Assembly (NCBI GenBank): GCA_025455865.1
Contig: JALOLS010000016.1
Location: forward strand, 1-40,167
Direction: 5' to 3'
Origin: Thermoleophilia bacterium
GTDB taxonomy: Bacteria; Actinomycetota; Thermoleophilia; Miltoncostaeales; Miltoncostaeaceae
DNA: 40,167 nucleotides
Shown: piece after piece, positions 29,689 through 37,508 of the stretch
How positions within the stretch are numbered: position 1 is the first letter of the stretch
How the letters are laid out: each line of letters starts with the position of its first letter
Program-made: the position numbers and the translations under genes
The notes under the pieces: generated by a model
Database searches by the model: none
Seen by the model: only the letters and a program-made list of their open reading frames with translations
What the model was told of the DNA's origin: nothing

Positions 29689-31824
29689 ATGGCGGTCGCG
29701 ATCGCCTTCTCGGCCTGGATGCTCTGGTTCGCCGGGCTGGCCGGGGACGCTCCGACCGCGACGGTCATGGTCGCGTCCTACAGCCTGACGGCCGCCCTGG
29801 CGGCCGTGCTCGCGGCGCGGGCCGGCCGGCGGGCGCGCGGGCTGCAGGCCAGGGTCTGGCGCCTGTTCGCCATCGGCCTGGCCTGCTGGGCCTTCGGCGC
29901 CATCCCGGTGCTCGGGTGGTTCGCCGCCGGGGGGAGCCCGTGGGACCTGCCGTGGTGGAGCCAGCTGCCCTACCTGGCCGCCTACCCGGCCTGGTACCGG
30001 GCGCTGTGGCTCATGCGCCAGCCGGTGCTCGCCGCCTCCCGCCGGGCGCGGCTCGAGACCTGGGGCATCGAGCTGGCCGCGTTCACCGCGGCGGGGATGC
30101 TGGTGGTGGCGATCCTGTGGAACGACACCCTCGACCTCGGGCAGAACCTGACCTACCTGCTGCCCTCGGTCCTGGACCTGCTGCTGGTCGCCGGCCTCTA
30201 CGCCGCCACCCGCCGGGTCCCGATCACCCGCACCACCGCCCACGCCTGGCTCGCCGGCGCGTTCGCGACCCTCTGGCTCACCGACACGATGGCGAACTTC
30301 CTCATCCCCCGGGCGCACAAGATCGCGACCGGGTTGGTGCTGCTGGGCTACGTCATCCCGATGGGGCTGATGGCCGTCGCCGCCACCCGGCCCATGCGCA
30401 CCACCGAGACCCGGGCCGCGCTCGGGCGCTCGTCGGTCGCCGTCGCCGTCGTGGCCCTGGCGCTGGTCGCGCCGGCGGGCGCCCTGGTCGAGGGCCCGGC
30501 CCGGTGGCTGGCCTGGGGCATCGGCCTGCTCGTCGCGCTGTGGCTGCTCGAGGCGACCAAGCGCGGGGCGGCCGCCGAGACCGACCCCCTCACCGGCTAC
30601 CTCGAGGGGCCCCCGTTCGAGCGCTACCTGGCCGGGATCATCTCGGCGGCGGCCCCGGAACGGCCGGCCTCGCTCCTGGCCATCGACCTGCGCGGCCTGG
30701 GCGAGTGGACCGCCGCCAACGGCGCGGGAGCCGCCGATGCCCTGGTCAGCGACGTGACCGGGCGCCTGAGCGGCGCCGAGCCCCCGGGCGGCGCCTGGGC
30801 GCGCCTGGGCCCGGGGCGCTTCGCCTGGCTCGGGATGGGCGAGGGCGACGAGGCGCCGCTCCTGGCCGCCGCCGCCGCCGCCGCGCTGCCCGATGGCATG
30901 AGCGCCCATGTGGGGATCGTGCTGCTCCCGGCCGACGCCGCCGGCGCGCAGTCGGCGCTGGCCGCCGCCGAGGAGACCCTCGCCGCCGCCGGCCCCGCCG
31001 GACGACCGACGCTGCGCTTCGACGGCGGCCGCCTGGAGGGCGTCACGTCCGAGGGCGCGGGGGCGTCGGCCCGGCGCCGGCGCGCGCGCATCGAGGAGGT
31101 CATGGCCCAGCCCGGCGTCCTCCGTCCCGCGTTCCAGCCCATCGCCGAGCTCGCCGGCGGCGGGGTCATCGGGGTCGAGGCCCTCGCGCGGTTCGACTGC
31201 GAGCCGCGGCGCGGCCCCGACCGGTGGATCGCCGAGGCGCACGAGGTGGGCATCGGCCTGGAGCTCGAGGCCGAGTGCCTGCGCCGGGCGTGGTCCCGGC
31301 GGGGGGCGCTCCCGCCCGGCGTGGGCATGAGCCTGAACGCGAGCCCGGCGCTCCTGGTCTCCCCCGTCCTCGACGACGCGCTCGGCCCGGGGTCGCTCCA
31401 GGGCTGCGTCATCGAGGTGACCGAGCACGCCCACGTGACCGACTACGGGGTCCTGGTCGCCCGGCTCGCCGAGCTGCGGGCCCGTGGGGCCCGGCTGGCG
31501 GTGGACGACGCGGGCGCCGGGCACTCCTCCATGCGCCACATCACCGAGCTCAGGCCCGACTACGTGAAGCTGGACCGGAGCCTGGTGGCCGGGATCGACG
31601 AGGACCAGGTCCTCCAGGCGCTGGTCGCCTCCATCGTGACCTTCGCCGAGCGGATCGGCGCCCAGGTGATCGCCGAGGGGATCGAGCGGGTCGAGGAGCT
31701 GCGGGCGCTGGTCGGCGCCGGCGTGGCCCTCGGCCAGGGCTACCTCCTGGCCCGGCCCCAGGCCGAGCTGTCCGACGCGATGTCGGTCAGCCATCCGCGC
31801 TCCGGGGCGGTCCGCGCCGCCTGA
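29689..31824 (+). CDS. Membrane c-di-GMP phosphodiesterase with degenerate GGDEF and intact EAL
   Basis: At least 711 residues. About eight N-terminal membrane helices precede a GGDEF-like domain (TDPLTGYLEGPPFERYL) whose active site reads GPGRF instead of GGDEF, so it is catalytically dead, and then an EAL domain with the catalytic set present: EAL near residue 497 (GVEALARF), the Asn in MSLNASP, Glu in VIEVTEH, DD in LAVDDAGAGHSS, Lys in VKLDRSLV, Glu in IAEGIE and Gln in LGQGYLLARP. It should degrade c-di-GMP to pGpG. The start is problematic: coding-like third positions extend upstream to about 29530 with no ATG/GTG/TTG in frame, while an ATG at 29519 is in another frame. ATG 29689 is the first safe start. 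Confidence 0.85.
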   Translation: MAVAIAFSAWMLWFAGLAGDAPTATVMVASYSLTAALAAVLAARAGRRARGLQARVWRLFAIGLACWAFGAIPVLGWFAAGGSPWDLPWWSQLPYLAAYPAWYRALWLMRQPVLAASRRARLETWGIELAAFTAAGMLVVAILWNDTLDLGQNLTYLLPSVLDLLLVAGLYAATRRVPITRTTAHAWLAGAFATLWLTDTMANFLIPRAHKIATGLVLLGYVIPMGLMAVAATRPMRTTETRAALGRSSVAVAVVALALVAPAGALVEGPARWLAWGIGLLVALWLLEATKRGAAAETDPLTGYLEGPPFERYLAGIISAAAPERPASLLAIDLRGLGEWTAANGAGAADALVSDVTGRLSGAEPPGGAWARLGPGRFAWLGMGEGDEAPLLAAAAAAALPDGMSAHVGIVLLPADAAGAQSALAAAEETLAAAGPAGRPTLRFDGGRLEGVTSEGAGASARRRRARIEEVMAQPGVLRPAFQPIAELAGGGVIGVEALARFDCEPRRGPDRWIAEAHEVGIGLELEAECLRRAWSRRGALPPGVGMSLNASPALLVSPVLDDALGPGSLQGCVIEVTEHAHVTDYGVLVARLAELRARGARLAVDDAGAGHSSMRHITELRPDYVKLDRSLVAGIDEDQVLQALVASIVTFAERIGAQVIAEGIERVEELRALVGAGVALGQGYLLARPQAELSDAMSVSHPRSGAVRAA

Positions 31825-32630
31825 GGCCCGGCGCACGGCCCCAGGCCGAGCGCGTCGAGCAGCGCCGCCTGGCCGCGGACCTGGTCCAGGCACCCCTGCT
31901 CCTCCAGCAGCGCGCCCACCTCGTCCATCGGCCACGGGCCCGAGCCCCGGCGGTCGGTGAACCAGGGCGTCTCGTCGGCCAGCACCAGCTCGCTGACCAG
32001 GCGCTGGGTGACCGGGTCGGCCTGGATGCAGTGCGCCCGCATCCCGAGCTCGGTGGTGCCCATGAGGAGCGCGGGCGCGCCGTACAGCGGCCGCGGCTCG
32101 CTCATGGCGGTGAACCCGAGCAGGCCGGCGTAGAAGCGGCTCTGGCCCGGGGCGACGCTGATGACCACGCGCCCGTCGCGCTCCTCGTTCACGAAGACGC
32201 GGGCGGCGGCCCCCATCAGGTGCCCGGCGATGGCCCGCACGTGGCGGCGCCAGGGGCGGCGGAGGGCAAGCGACCCGCACTCCCACAGCGGCTCGGGCGT
32301 GGCGCGCAGGGCGTCCAGCTCCTCGCAGAACGCCCGGTCCGACGGCAGCCCGAAGGGCCCGTCGGGCAGGAGGGCCATGGCGGCGATCGGCTCGCCCTCC
32401 GCCCAGGCCAGGTAGAACCAGGTGCCCGGGGTCAGGTAGTGCCGGATCATCCGCCGCCCGGAGGGCTGGGGATCCATGTAGCCCGACTCGACGAACCCGT
32501 CGTGGACGATGGCGAGGGCCTCGCGGACGTCCTCCCACCGGTCGCTGACGGTGACGGTGATCTCGGGGGTGCGGGAGCGGCGGAAGCGGCCGCCGTCGAC
32601 GTCGGGGCCCGCACCGATGGTCGTGCTCAC
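31740..32630 (-). CDS. N-acyl amino acid synthase-like protein (FeeM family, GNAT fold)
   Basis: A 296-residue protein. Residues 61-105 read MIRHYLTPGTWFYLAWAEGE, then AAMALLPDGPFGLPSDRAFC, followed by EELDALR, LWECGSLALRR near 116-125 and a later SRFYAGLLGFTAMSEPRPLY then PALLM. This order matches the FeeM-type N-acyl amino acid synthases, relatives of LuxI-type acyl-homoserine lactone synthases that join an acyl-ACP to an amino acid. Acyl donor and acceptor are unknown. GTG 32630 overlaps the stop of the PaaK-like gene (GTGA). The C-terminal 28 codons overlap the converging EAL gene by 85 bases, unusually long, so the natural stop may have been lost and the tail extended. Confidence 0.75.
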   Translation of the reverse strand: MSTTIGAGPDVDGGRFRRSRTPEITVTVSDRWEDVREALAIVHDGFVESGYMDPQPSGRRMIRHYLTPGTWFYLAWAEGEPIAAMALLPDGPFGLPSDRAFCEELDALRATPEPLWECGSLALRRPWRRHVRAIAGHLMGAAARVFVNEERDGRVVISVAPGQSRFYAGLLGFTAMSEPRPLYGAPALLMGTTELGMRAHCIQADPVTQRLVSELVLADETPWFTDRRGSGPWPMDEVGALLEEQGCLDQVRGQAALLDALGLGPCAGPQAARTAPERGWLTDIASDSSAWGRARR

Positions 32631-34006
32631 CGCTCACCCCCGGGATCGAGATACACCGGCTTGCGCTGGAAGTCCGCCCCCGGGTGCCACGGGTAGGCGC
32701 GGCATGCGTGGAGGACGACGGCCGCCGGGACGCCCGCGAGGGCGCCCACGGCGGCGGCGAGGTCACGCGCGAGGCGCGGTGGCGCGTCGGCGGCGTCGCG
32801 GAACTGCACGTGCACGACCGGCCGGCCGGCCGCGGTGGCGAGCCGGAACCGGCCGGTCAGGCGTCCGGCGTCCTCCATCGCGAAGAGGGCCTCCTTGACC
32901 GGCTCGGGCCGCAGCGACCACCCGTCGCCGGCCAGCGCGCCGACCCGCCCCCACACCGCGAGCACCGGGCCGGGCTCGCCGGGCAGGCCGGCGGCGGCCA
33001 GCAGGCGGGCGAGCGCGCCCGGGGCCACGTGCTCGCCCTGGTCGCCGGGGGCGTAGCGCACGAGGGGCACCAGGCGGGAGGCGAGCGTGGTCACCACCAG
33101 CTCGCGCGCGCCCCCGGGCCGGGGCCGTTCCTCCACCAGCACCCGCCGCGGGTCGTAGGCGAGCAGCTCCGGGGCGTAGCCGGGATCGCGCCCGAGGAGC
33201 GCCCGGCGCGCCCGGGGATCGACCAGGAGCGCCCGCGCCACCCGGAGCACCGGGGTCTCGGCGAACACGTGCAGGCCGAGCTCGGCGGCGCCCATGGAGA
33301 TGAGGGCACCCTGGGCCGGGTCCCCGGGGTCGTCCCCGAGCCCGGTGAGCGCGGCGAAGCGGCGGCGCCAGGACTCGGCCACCCACTCGCCGCCGACGAT
33401 CACGTGCATGCCCCGGGGCGCCCACCCGGGCCCCATGGCCGCGGCGCCCTGCTCGGCGACCTCCTTGAGCAGGAGCGGGTCGCCCACCAGGACCACCCGG
33501 CCGCCGACCGGCGCCGCGCGGCGGATGACCTCGAGGACCAGGTCCGGGCGCGTGCCCGGGGTCGCGACGGCCGCGAGCCGGGCGGGCAGGGCCACCCCGC
33601 CGGGGAGGGCGTTCACCAGCAGCCCGGGTGCGGCGGGCCCCACCCCGAGCGCCTCCAGCGAGCGGTCGACCATGCGCCCGAGGGCGCGGCGCTCGGCCGC
33701 CCCGACCGCGGTCACCAGCGGCCGGCCCGAGCTCCCGCTCGAGCTGACCCACTCCGCCGCCGCGGACGCCTCGCCGCCGGGACACCAGTCCGCGGGTGCG
33801 GCGCCGGCGAGGCCGGCGCGGTCGAGCACCGGCACCGCCGCGAGGTCGCGCAGGTCGTCCGGGGCCAGCCCGTGGCGGGCCAGGTGCGCGGCGTAGGCCG
33901 GGATCTCCGCCGCGGCCCGCCGGGCCACGCGCAGGGCGGCCGCCCGCGCGGGGTCCTCCACGGACCGACGGCGCCGGGGGGCCGCCACGGCTGCGTGTGC
34001 GCTCAT
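32627..34006 (-). CDS. PaaK/LuxE-like adenylate-forming enzyme
   Basis: A 459-residue ANL-superfamily enzyme. Key motifs are the phosphate loop VSSSGSSGRPLVTA (87-100), ISMGAAELGLHVFAETPVLR (core), LVPLVRYAPGDQGE (nucleotide-binding Asp) and VWGRVGALAGDG (hinge). The C-terminal lid domain ends ACRAYPWHPGADFQRKPVYL, in the style of phenylacetate-CoA ligases. It should activate a carboxylic acid as an acyl-AMP; the final acceptor (CoA, protein or amine) is unknown. ATG 34006 has an AAGGGGGG/GAGGGG site just upstream and a TAGCCT -10 at 34039-34044. It is the first gene of a two-gene unit with the FeeM-like synthase, suggesting it supplies or modifies that enzyme's substrate. Confidence 0.8.
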   Translation of the reverse strand: MSAHAAVAAPRRRRSVEDPARAAALRVARRAAAEIPAYAAHLARHGLAPDDLRDLAAVPVLDRAGLAGAAPADWCPGGEASAAAEWVSSSGSSGRPLVTAVGAAERRALGRMVDRSLEALGVGPAAPGLLVNALPGGVALPARLAAVATPGTRPDLVLEVIRRAAPVGGRVVLVGDPLLLKEVAEQGAAAMGPGWAPRGMHVIVGGEWVAESWRRRFAALTGLGDDPGDPAQGALISMGAAELGLHVFAETPVLRVARALLVDPRARRALLGRDPGYAPELLAYDPRRVLVEERPRPGGARELVVTTLASRLVPLVRYAPGDQGEHVAPGALARLLAAAGLPGEPGPVLAVWGRVGALAGDGWSLRPEPVKEALFAMEDAGRLTGRFRLATAAGRPVVHVQFRDAADAPPRLARDLAAAVGALAGVPAAVVLHACRAYPWHPGADFQRKPVYLDPGGER

Positions 34007-34231
34007 CCCCTCCCCCCTTGAGCCACCGGACGGCCCCGAGGCTATGGCCGCCCCGGCTGCCACCTCATGGGCAGGAATGACCAATCGACCCCCGGCGGGG
34101 TGGCACGCCGCCGTGCCGGCCCCGCCCGGATCGCGCGCCCGGGGTCCACATCGCCGGGCGCCGCGGAGGGTCCCGGGCGGCCGCGTCGAAGGACACGCCC
34201 GTCCGACCCCCGCCGCCCCGGAGGCCGCCCG

Positions 34232-34570
34232 ATGTCCGTCCACGCGCTGCCGGACCCCCTGCAGGTCCACATGATCACCCCGACGACCTTCAACGAGGCG
34301 CGCCGGCTGGCCGACCGCCTGAAGGCCGGTCACCCGGTGTTCGTCGACCTGCGCGCGGCCGACTCGGCGCTGGTGGAGCGGCTGCTCGACTTCGCGGAGG
34401 GCCTGAGCGCCGCGCTCCAGGGCTCGGTGACCCGCGTCAGCGACACCGTCGTCCTGGTCGCCCCCGACAACGTGACGGTGAGCGGGGCCGCCGACGGCGC
34501 CGAGGAGGTCCGCCGCGCCGAGGAGGAGATGGCCCGGGTGCGGCCCCTCAGGCGGCTCGGGCTGGCCTGA
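34232..34570 (+). CDS. sepF: SepF-like protein, short form
   Basis: A 112-residue SepF domain: VHMITPTTFNEARRLADRLK, the strand GHPVFVDLRAADSALVERLL, DFAEGLSAALQGSVTRVSDT and VVLVAPDNVTVSG are all typical. SepF binds the FtsZ C-terminus and shapes the division ring. Normal SepF has an extra N-terminal amphipathic helix that docks to the membrane; here only about ten residues precede the domain, so the protein cannot bind the membrane in the usual way. It lies outside any division cluster, so a full-length copy may exist elsewhere. GGAGG (34220-34224) precedes ATG 34232 by 7 bases. Its stop abuts the helicase stop with no bases between. Confidence 0.88.
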   Translation: MSVHALPDPLQVHMITPTTFNEARRLADRLKAGHPVFVDLRAADSALVERLLDFAEGLSAALQGSVTRVSDTVVLVAPDNVTVSGAADGAEEVRRAEEEMARVRPLRRLGLA

Positions 34571-36649
34571 TCACCGGGCGGTCCACTCCTCGACCAGGCC
34601 GTCGAGGTCCCGGTCGAGGAAGCCCCGGCCCGAGTTGATGACCACCGCGTCGGCGCCCGTGTCCCATGGCCGGCGCGCCAGGATGGGCCGGCACAGGTAG
34701 AGCTCGTCCGCCGCCCGGGTGACGGCGACGTGGAAGAGGCGCTCCTCCTCATCGAGACGGCCCTCCGAGACGGCCCACCCGGACGGGAACGACCCGGCCT
34801 CGACCTGCAGCACGAACACCACCGGCCACTCGAGGCCCTTGGCCTGGTGCACGGTGGTGAGCGCGACCCGCCGCGCCGGCCCGGAGACGTCCTCGTCGGC
34901 CTCCACCCGCTCGGCGAGCTGGAGGTCGGCCAGGAACCGCTCGAGCGTCGGCGCCCGCGCCCCGAGCTCGGCGAGCCGCGCGATGTCACCCTCGCGGTCC
35001 CGCCAGTTGGGGTAGGTCCGCTGCAGGTGGTCGCGGTACCACTCCGAGCGGCCCACCGCGGCCACGATCGCCTCGGGCCGGTCCATCTCCCGGATCGGGG
35101 CGATGGCGGCGCGGAACCGCCCGAGCGCCTCGCCGGCCGCCCCCCCGAGCCGCACCTCGTCCACCGCCCGCAGGGGATCCGCCGTCCCCCGCACGCGGTC
35201 CACCACCCGGGCCGCCGAGGCCCGCCCGATGTGGGCGAACAGCCGGAGCGCCCGGTGCCAGGCCAGGTCGTCCCGGGGGTTGTGGCGCAGGCGCAGGAAG
35301 GCCAGCACGTCCTTCACGTGCGCGCTCTCCACGAACCGGGCGCCCGAGTACAGCTCGATCTCCACCCCGGCGGCGGCCAGCGCGAGCTGCAGGTCGACCG
35401 AGTGGTGGTGGGCCCGGTAGAGCACCCCGATCTCGCCGGGGTCGCGGCCGTCGTTCAGCAGGTCGCCGATGCGCTGGGTGACGAACGCGGCCTCGTCCTC
35501 GACCGAGGCCAGGTGCACGACCACCGGCGGCAGCCCGCCGGCCGGTCGCGCCGCGCGCAGGCGCTTGCCGAACCGATTGCCCCCGGGGAGCGTCGCCTGG
35601 GCGAACGCCACCAGCTCCGGGCGTGCGCGGTAGTTGGTGGACAGGGGCAGCACCCGCGTCCCCGGCGTCCCGGCCAGGCGCTCGCAGAGGCCGGGGTCGG
35701 CGCCCCGCCAGGAGTAGATGCTCTGGTCCGGGTCGGCCACCAGCACCAGGTGGCCGTGATGGCCGGCGAGCGCCTCCGCCAGGGCGACCTGGCGGGCGCT
35801 CGCGTCGTGCACCTCGTCGACCAGCACGCAGCGGAACCGCGCCGCGAGGCGGTCACGCACCCGGGGCTGCTCGTCCAGGAGGCGGATGGCCAGCCCCATG
35901 AGGTCCCCGTAGTCCACCGCGGCCATCCGGGCCTTGGCCTCGGCGTACCCCGCCGCGACCTCCTCGATCAGGTCCAGGCGGTCGGCCAGGCGGGGGTTGC
36001 GCTCGGCGGCCACCTCGCCCACCGGCCGGCCCTGCTCGGCGGCCTGGGCCGCCATGCCCGCCAGCACGCCGGGCTTGGGCAGCACCGGGCGCACGTCGCG
36101 CCCGCCGAGCACGCGGTCCCGGGCGACGGCCATGAGGTCGGCCTGGTCCTCCTGGTCGAGGATCGTGAAGTCCCGCGGAAGGCCGACCAGCGGGCCGTAG
36201 CGGCGCAGGATGCGCTGCGCCACGGCGTGGAACGTGCCGGCGGTCATCCCCGAGAGGTCGCGCCCGCTCGCCCGCTCGGCGCGCCGGGTCATCTCCCGGG
36301 CGGCCCGCCGGGTGAAGGTCACCAGCAGGACGGCCTGCGGGTCGGTCCCGGTCTCGACCAGATGGGCGAGCCGGTAGGCGATCGTGCGGGTCTTGCCCGA
36401 CCCGGCGGCGGCGAGCACCAGCACGCGCCCCGGCGGCGCCTCGACCGCCGCCAGCTGCTCGGGGTCGAGCTCGGCCCGGATGCGGGCCGATGCGCCCCGG
36501 GGCGCGACCGGGGGCCGCAGCGTGTAGCGCCGGCGTCCGGAGGGGTCGGCGGCCAGCGCGTCGCGGGGCGCGCGGGCGTCGAGCGCGGCCTTCTGCGCCT
36601 CGATGTGCGGGAGGGTCGGCGGCGCCGACTGGAAACGGGGGTAGCCCAC
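34571..36649 (-). CDS. UvrD/PcrA-type superfamily 1 DNA helicase
   Basis: A 692-residue SF1A helicase. After a 60-residue unconserved N-terminus come the Q motif LDPEQLAAVE (61-70), Walker A AAGSGKT (81-87), motif Ia VTFTRRAAREM, motif II VLVDEVHDAS, motif III VADPDQSIYSWRGAD, motif IV STNYRARPELV, motif V TTVHQAKGLEWPVVFV and motif VI FHVAVTRAADELYL. Motif II differs from the usual DEFQD: Phe-Gln is Val-His, closer to superfamily 2 DExH. The last 45 residues carry no nuclease domain. It likely unwinds DNA in repair. GTG 36649 has no ribosome site; TACCCT ends 10 bases upstream. It diverges from the DCC gene and ends flush with sepF. Confidence 0.92.
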   Translation of the reverse strand: MGYPRFQSAPPTLPHIEAQKAALDARAPRDALAADPSGRRRYTLRPPVAPRGASARIRAELDPEQLAAVEAPPGRVLVLAAAGSGKTRTIAYRLAHLVETGTDPQAVLLVTFTRRAAREMTRRAERASGRDLSGMTAGTFHAVAQRILRRYGPLVGLPRDFTILDQEDQADLMAVARDRVLGGRDVRPVLPKPGVLAGMAAQAAEQGRPVGEVAAERNPRLADRLDLIEEVAAGYAEAKARMAAVDYGDLMGLAIRLLDEQPRVRDRLAARFRCVLVDEVHDASARQVALAEALAGHHGHLVLVADPDQSIYSWRGADPGLCERLAGTPGTRVLPLSTNYRARPELVAFAQATLPGGNRFGKRLRAARPAGGLPPVVVHLASVEDEAAFVTQRIGDLLNDGRDPGEIGVLYRAHHHSVDLQLALAAAGVEIELYSGARFVESAHVKDVLAFLRLRHNPRDDLAWHRALRLFAHIGRASAARVVDRVRGTADPLRAVDEVRLGGAAGEALGRFRAAIAPIREMDRPEAIVAAVGRSEWYRDHLQRTYPNWRDREGDIARLAELGARAPTLERFLADLQLAERVEADEDVSGPARRVALTTVHQAKGLEWPVVFVLQVEAGSFPSGWAVSEGRLDEEERLFHVAVTRAADELYLCRPILARRPWDTGADAVVINSGRGFLDRDLDGLVEEWTAR

Positions 36650-36692
36650 GGGGCGACCCAGGGTAGAGGCGGCCCCGGATGCGCCCTGCTGC

Positions 36693-36698
36693 CATCCT
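36693..36698 (+). promoter_or_regulatory. -10 element CATCCT for the DCC gene
   Basis: CATCCT, 6 bases, GTG 36705. No Shine-Dalgarno site. Predicted leaderless; it lies back-to-back with the helicase promoter. Confidence 0.4.
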
Positions 36699-36704
36699 CG
36701 CCTC

Positions 36705-37073
36705 GTGCCCCCCGACCCACGCCTGCTGGTCCTCTACAACGGACGCTGCCGCCTGTGCCGCGCGTTCGCCTGGTCCCTCGCGCGCCTCGACCGGGGCCGG
36801 CGGATGCGGCTGGTCCCCTTCGCCGACGCCGAGGCCGAGGCCGCCCTGGCGGTGCTCCCGGCGGCCGAGCGGTACGCCGCGTTCCACACCCGGGCCGGCG
36901 GGCGCCTCCGCTCGGCCACGGCCGCGGCACGCGAGGTGCTCCTGTGCCTGCCGGCGGGGCGCGCCGCGGTCGCCCTCGGCCTGCACCGCGCCTACCCGCT
37001 CATCGCCCGCCACCGACGTGCGCTGGGGCGGCTGGTGCCGCGCCTTCCGGTCACGCGCACGCCGCCGCGGTAG
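36705..37073 (+). CDS. DCC-family (DUF393) thiol-disulfide oxidoreductase-like protein
   Basis: A 122-residue protein with the family motif near the start: LLVLYNGRCRLCRAFAW (Cys15 and Cys18), where the family usually has YDGxCxxC; the Asp is Asn here. Downstream, FADAEAEAALAVLPAAERYA and AAREVLLCLP keep the thioredoxin-like fold expected of DUF393. Such proteins are presumed thiol oxidoreductases without known partners. The GTG is placed by the family start and the CATCCT hexamer. The universal stress gene begins 9 bases after its stop and has its own promoter overlapping the stop codon. Confidence 0.8.
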   Translation: MPPDPRLLVLYNGRCRLCRAFAWSLARLDRGRRMRLVPFADAEAEAALAVLPAAERYAAFHTRAGGRLRSATAAAREVLLCLPAGRAAVALGLHRAYPLIARHRRALGRLVPRLPVTRTPPR

Positions 37074-37076
37074 CCT
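37071..37076 (+). promoter_or_regulatory. -10 element TAGCCT for universal stress gene 2
   Basis: TAGCCT, 6 bases, ATG 37083. Its TAG is also the stop codon of the preceding DCC gene. Predicted leaderless. Confidence 0.5.
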
Positions 37077-37082
37077 CGGGGC

Positions 37083-37508
37083 ATGGCCCACTTCCCCCAC
37101 ATCGCCTGCTGCATCGACGACTCATCCGCCGCCGCGGTGGCCATCGCCGAGGCACGGCGGCTGCGCGACCTCGAGCCGGGGCGCCTGACCCTGGTGCACG
37201 CCGCCCGCTGGCCGCTCGGGCCCTCCGGGGGATTCGGCGGCTGGGTCCCCGACCGCGAGCGGCTCGTGTCGGCGGCGCGGGACTGGCTGGCCGCCCGCGC
37301 GGCGGAGGTGCCGGGCGCCGAGACGGCGCTGGTCTGCGGCCACCCCCCCGCCGCGGTGTGCGAGTGGGCCGAGGAGGCCCGGCCGGACCTGCTGGTCGTC
37401 GCCTCGCACCGGGGGGCGGTGGAGCGGGCGCTGCTCGGCAGCTTCGCCGCCTTCGTCGCCCACCACGCGCCCTGCCCGGTGCTCCTGGTGCGGCCCGCCG
37501 GCGGCTAG
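37083..37508 (+). CDS. Universal stress protein (UspA family), copy 2
   Basis: A 141-residue UspA-domain protein, paralogous to the copy at 10508-10954. Both begin with HIACC, then an acidic pair, Ser and ALA-type helix (SSAAAVAIAEARRLRDLEPG). It retains PDLLVVASHRGAVERALLGS and a HHAPCPVLLVRP closing strand; the GS pair of the ATP loop is present here, though the first Gly is replaced, so nucleotide binding is more plausible than in copy 1. Shorter than copy 1 by seven residues. Its TAG stop shares the palindrome CTAG with the stop of the converging ferritin gene. Confidence 0.9.
   Translation: MAHFPHIACCIDDSSAAAVAIAEARRLRDLEPGRLTLVHAARWPLGPSGGFGGWVPDRERLVSAARDWLAARAAEVPGAETALVCGHPPAAVCEWAEEARPDLLVVASHRGAVERALLGSFAAFVAHHAPCPVLLVRPAGG

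Noticed and set aside
29519-29689. 56-codon frame starting at ATG 29519
   Set aside because: Third-position bias follows the EAL frame rather than this one and the product is Pro/Ser/Arg low-complexity. Kept only as a note on the EAL start problem.
26773-31824. A plus-strand open frame of about 1680 codons
   Set aside because: Its first 900 codons are antisense to the third LAL gene and have no protein-like pattern. Only the EAL part is real.
26746-32766. A single minus-strand open frame of about 2000 codons spanning the third LAL gene, the EAL gene and the synthase region
   Set aside because: Only the 26746-29460 part has family motifs and normal composition. Upstream it is Gly/Arg/Pro-rich antisense of the EAL gene; lack of stops is an effect of high GC.
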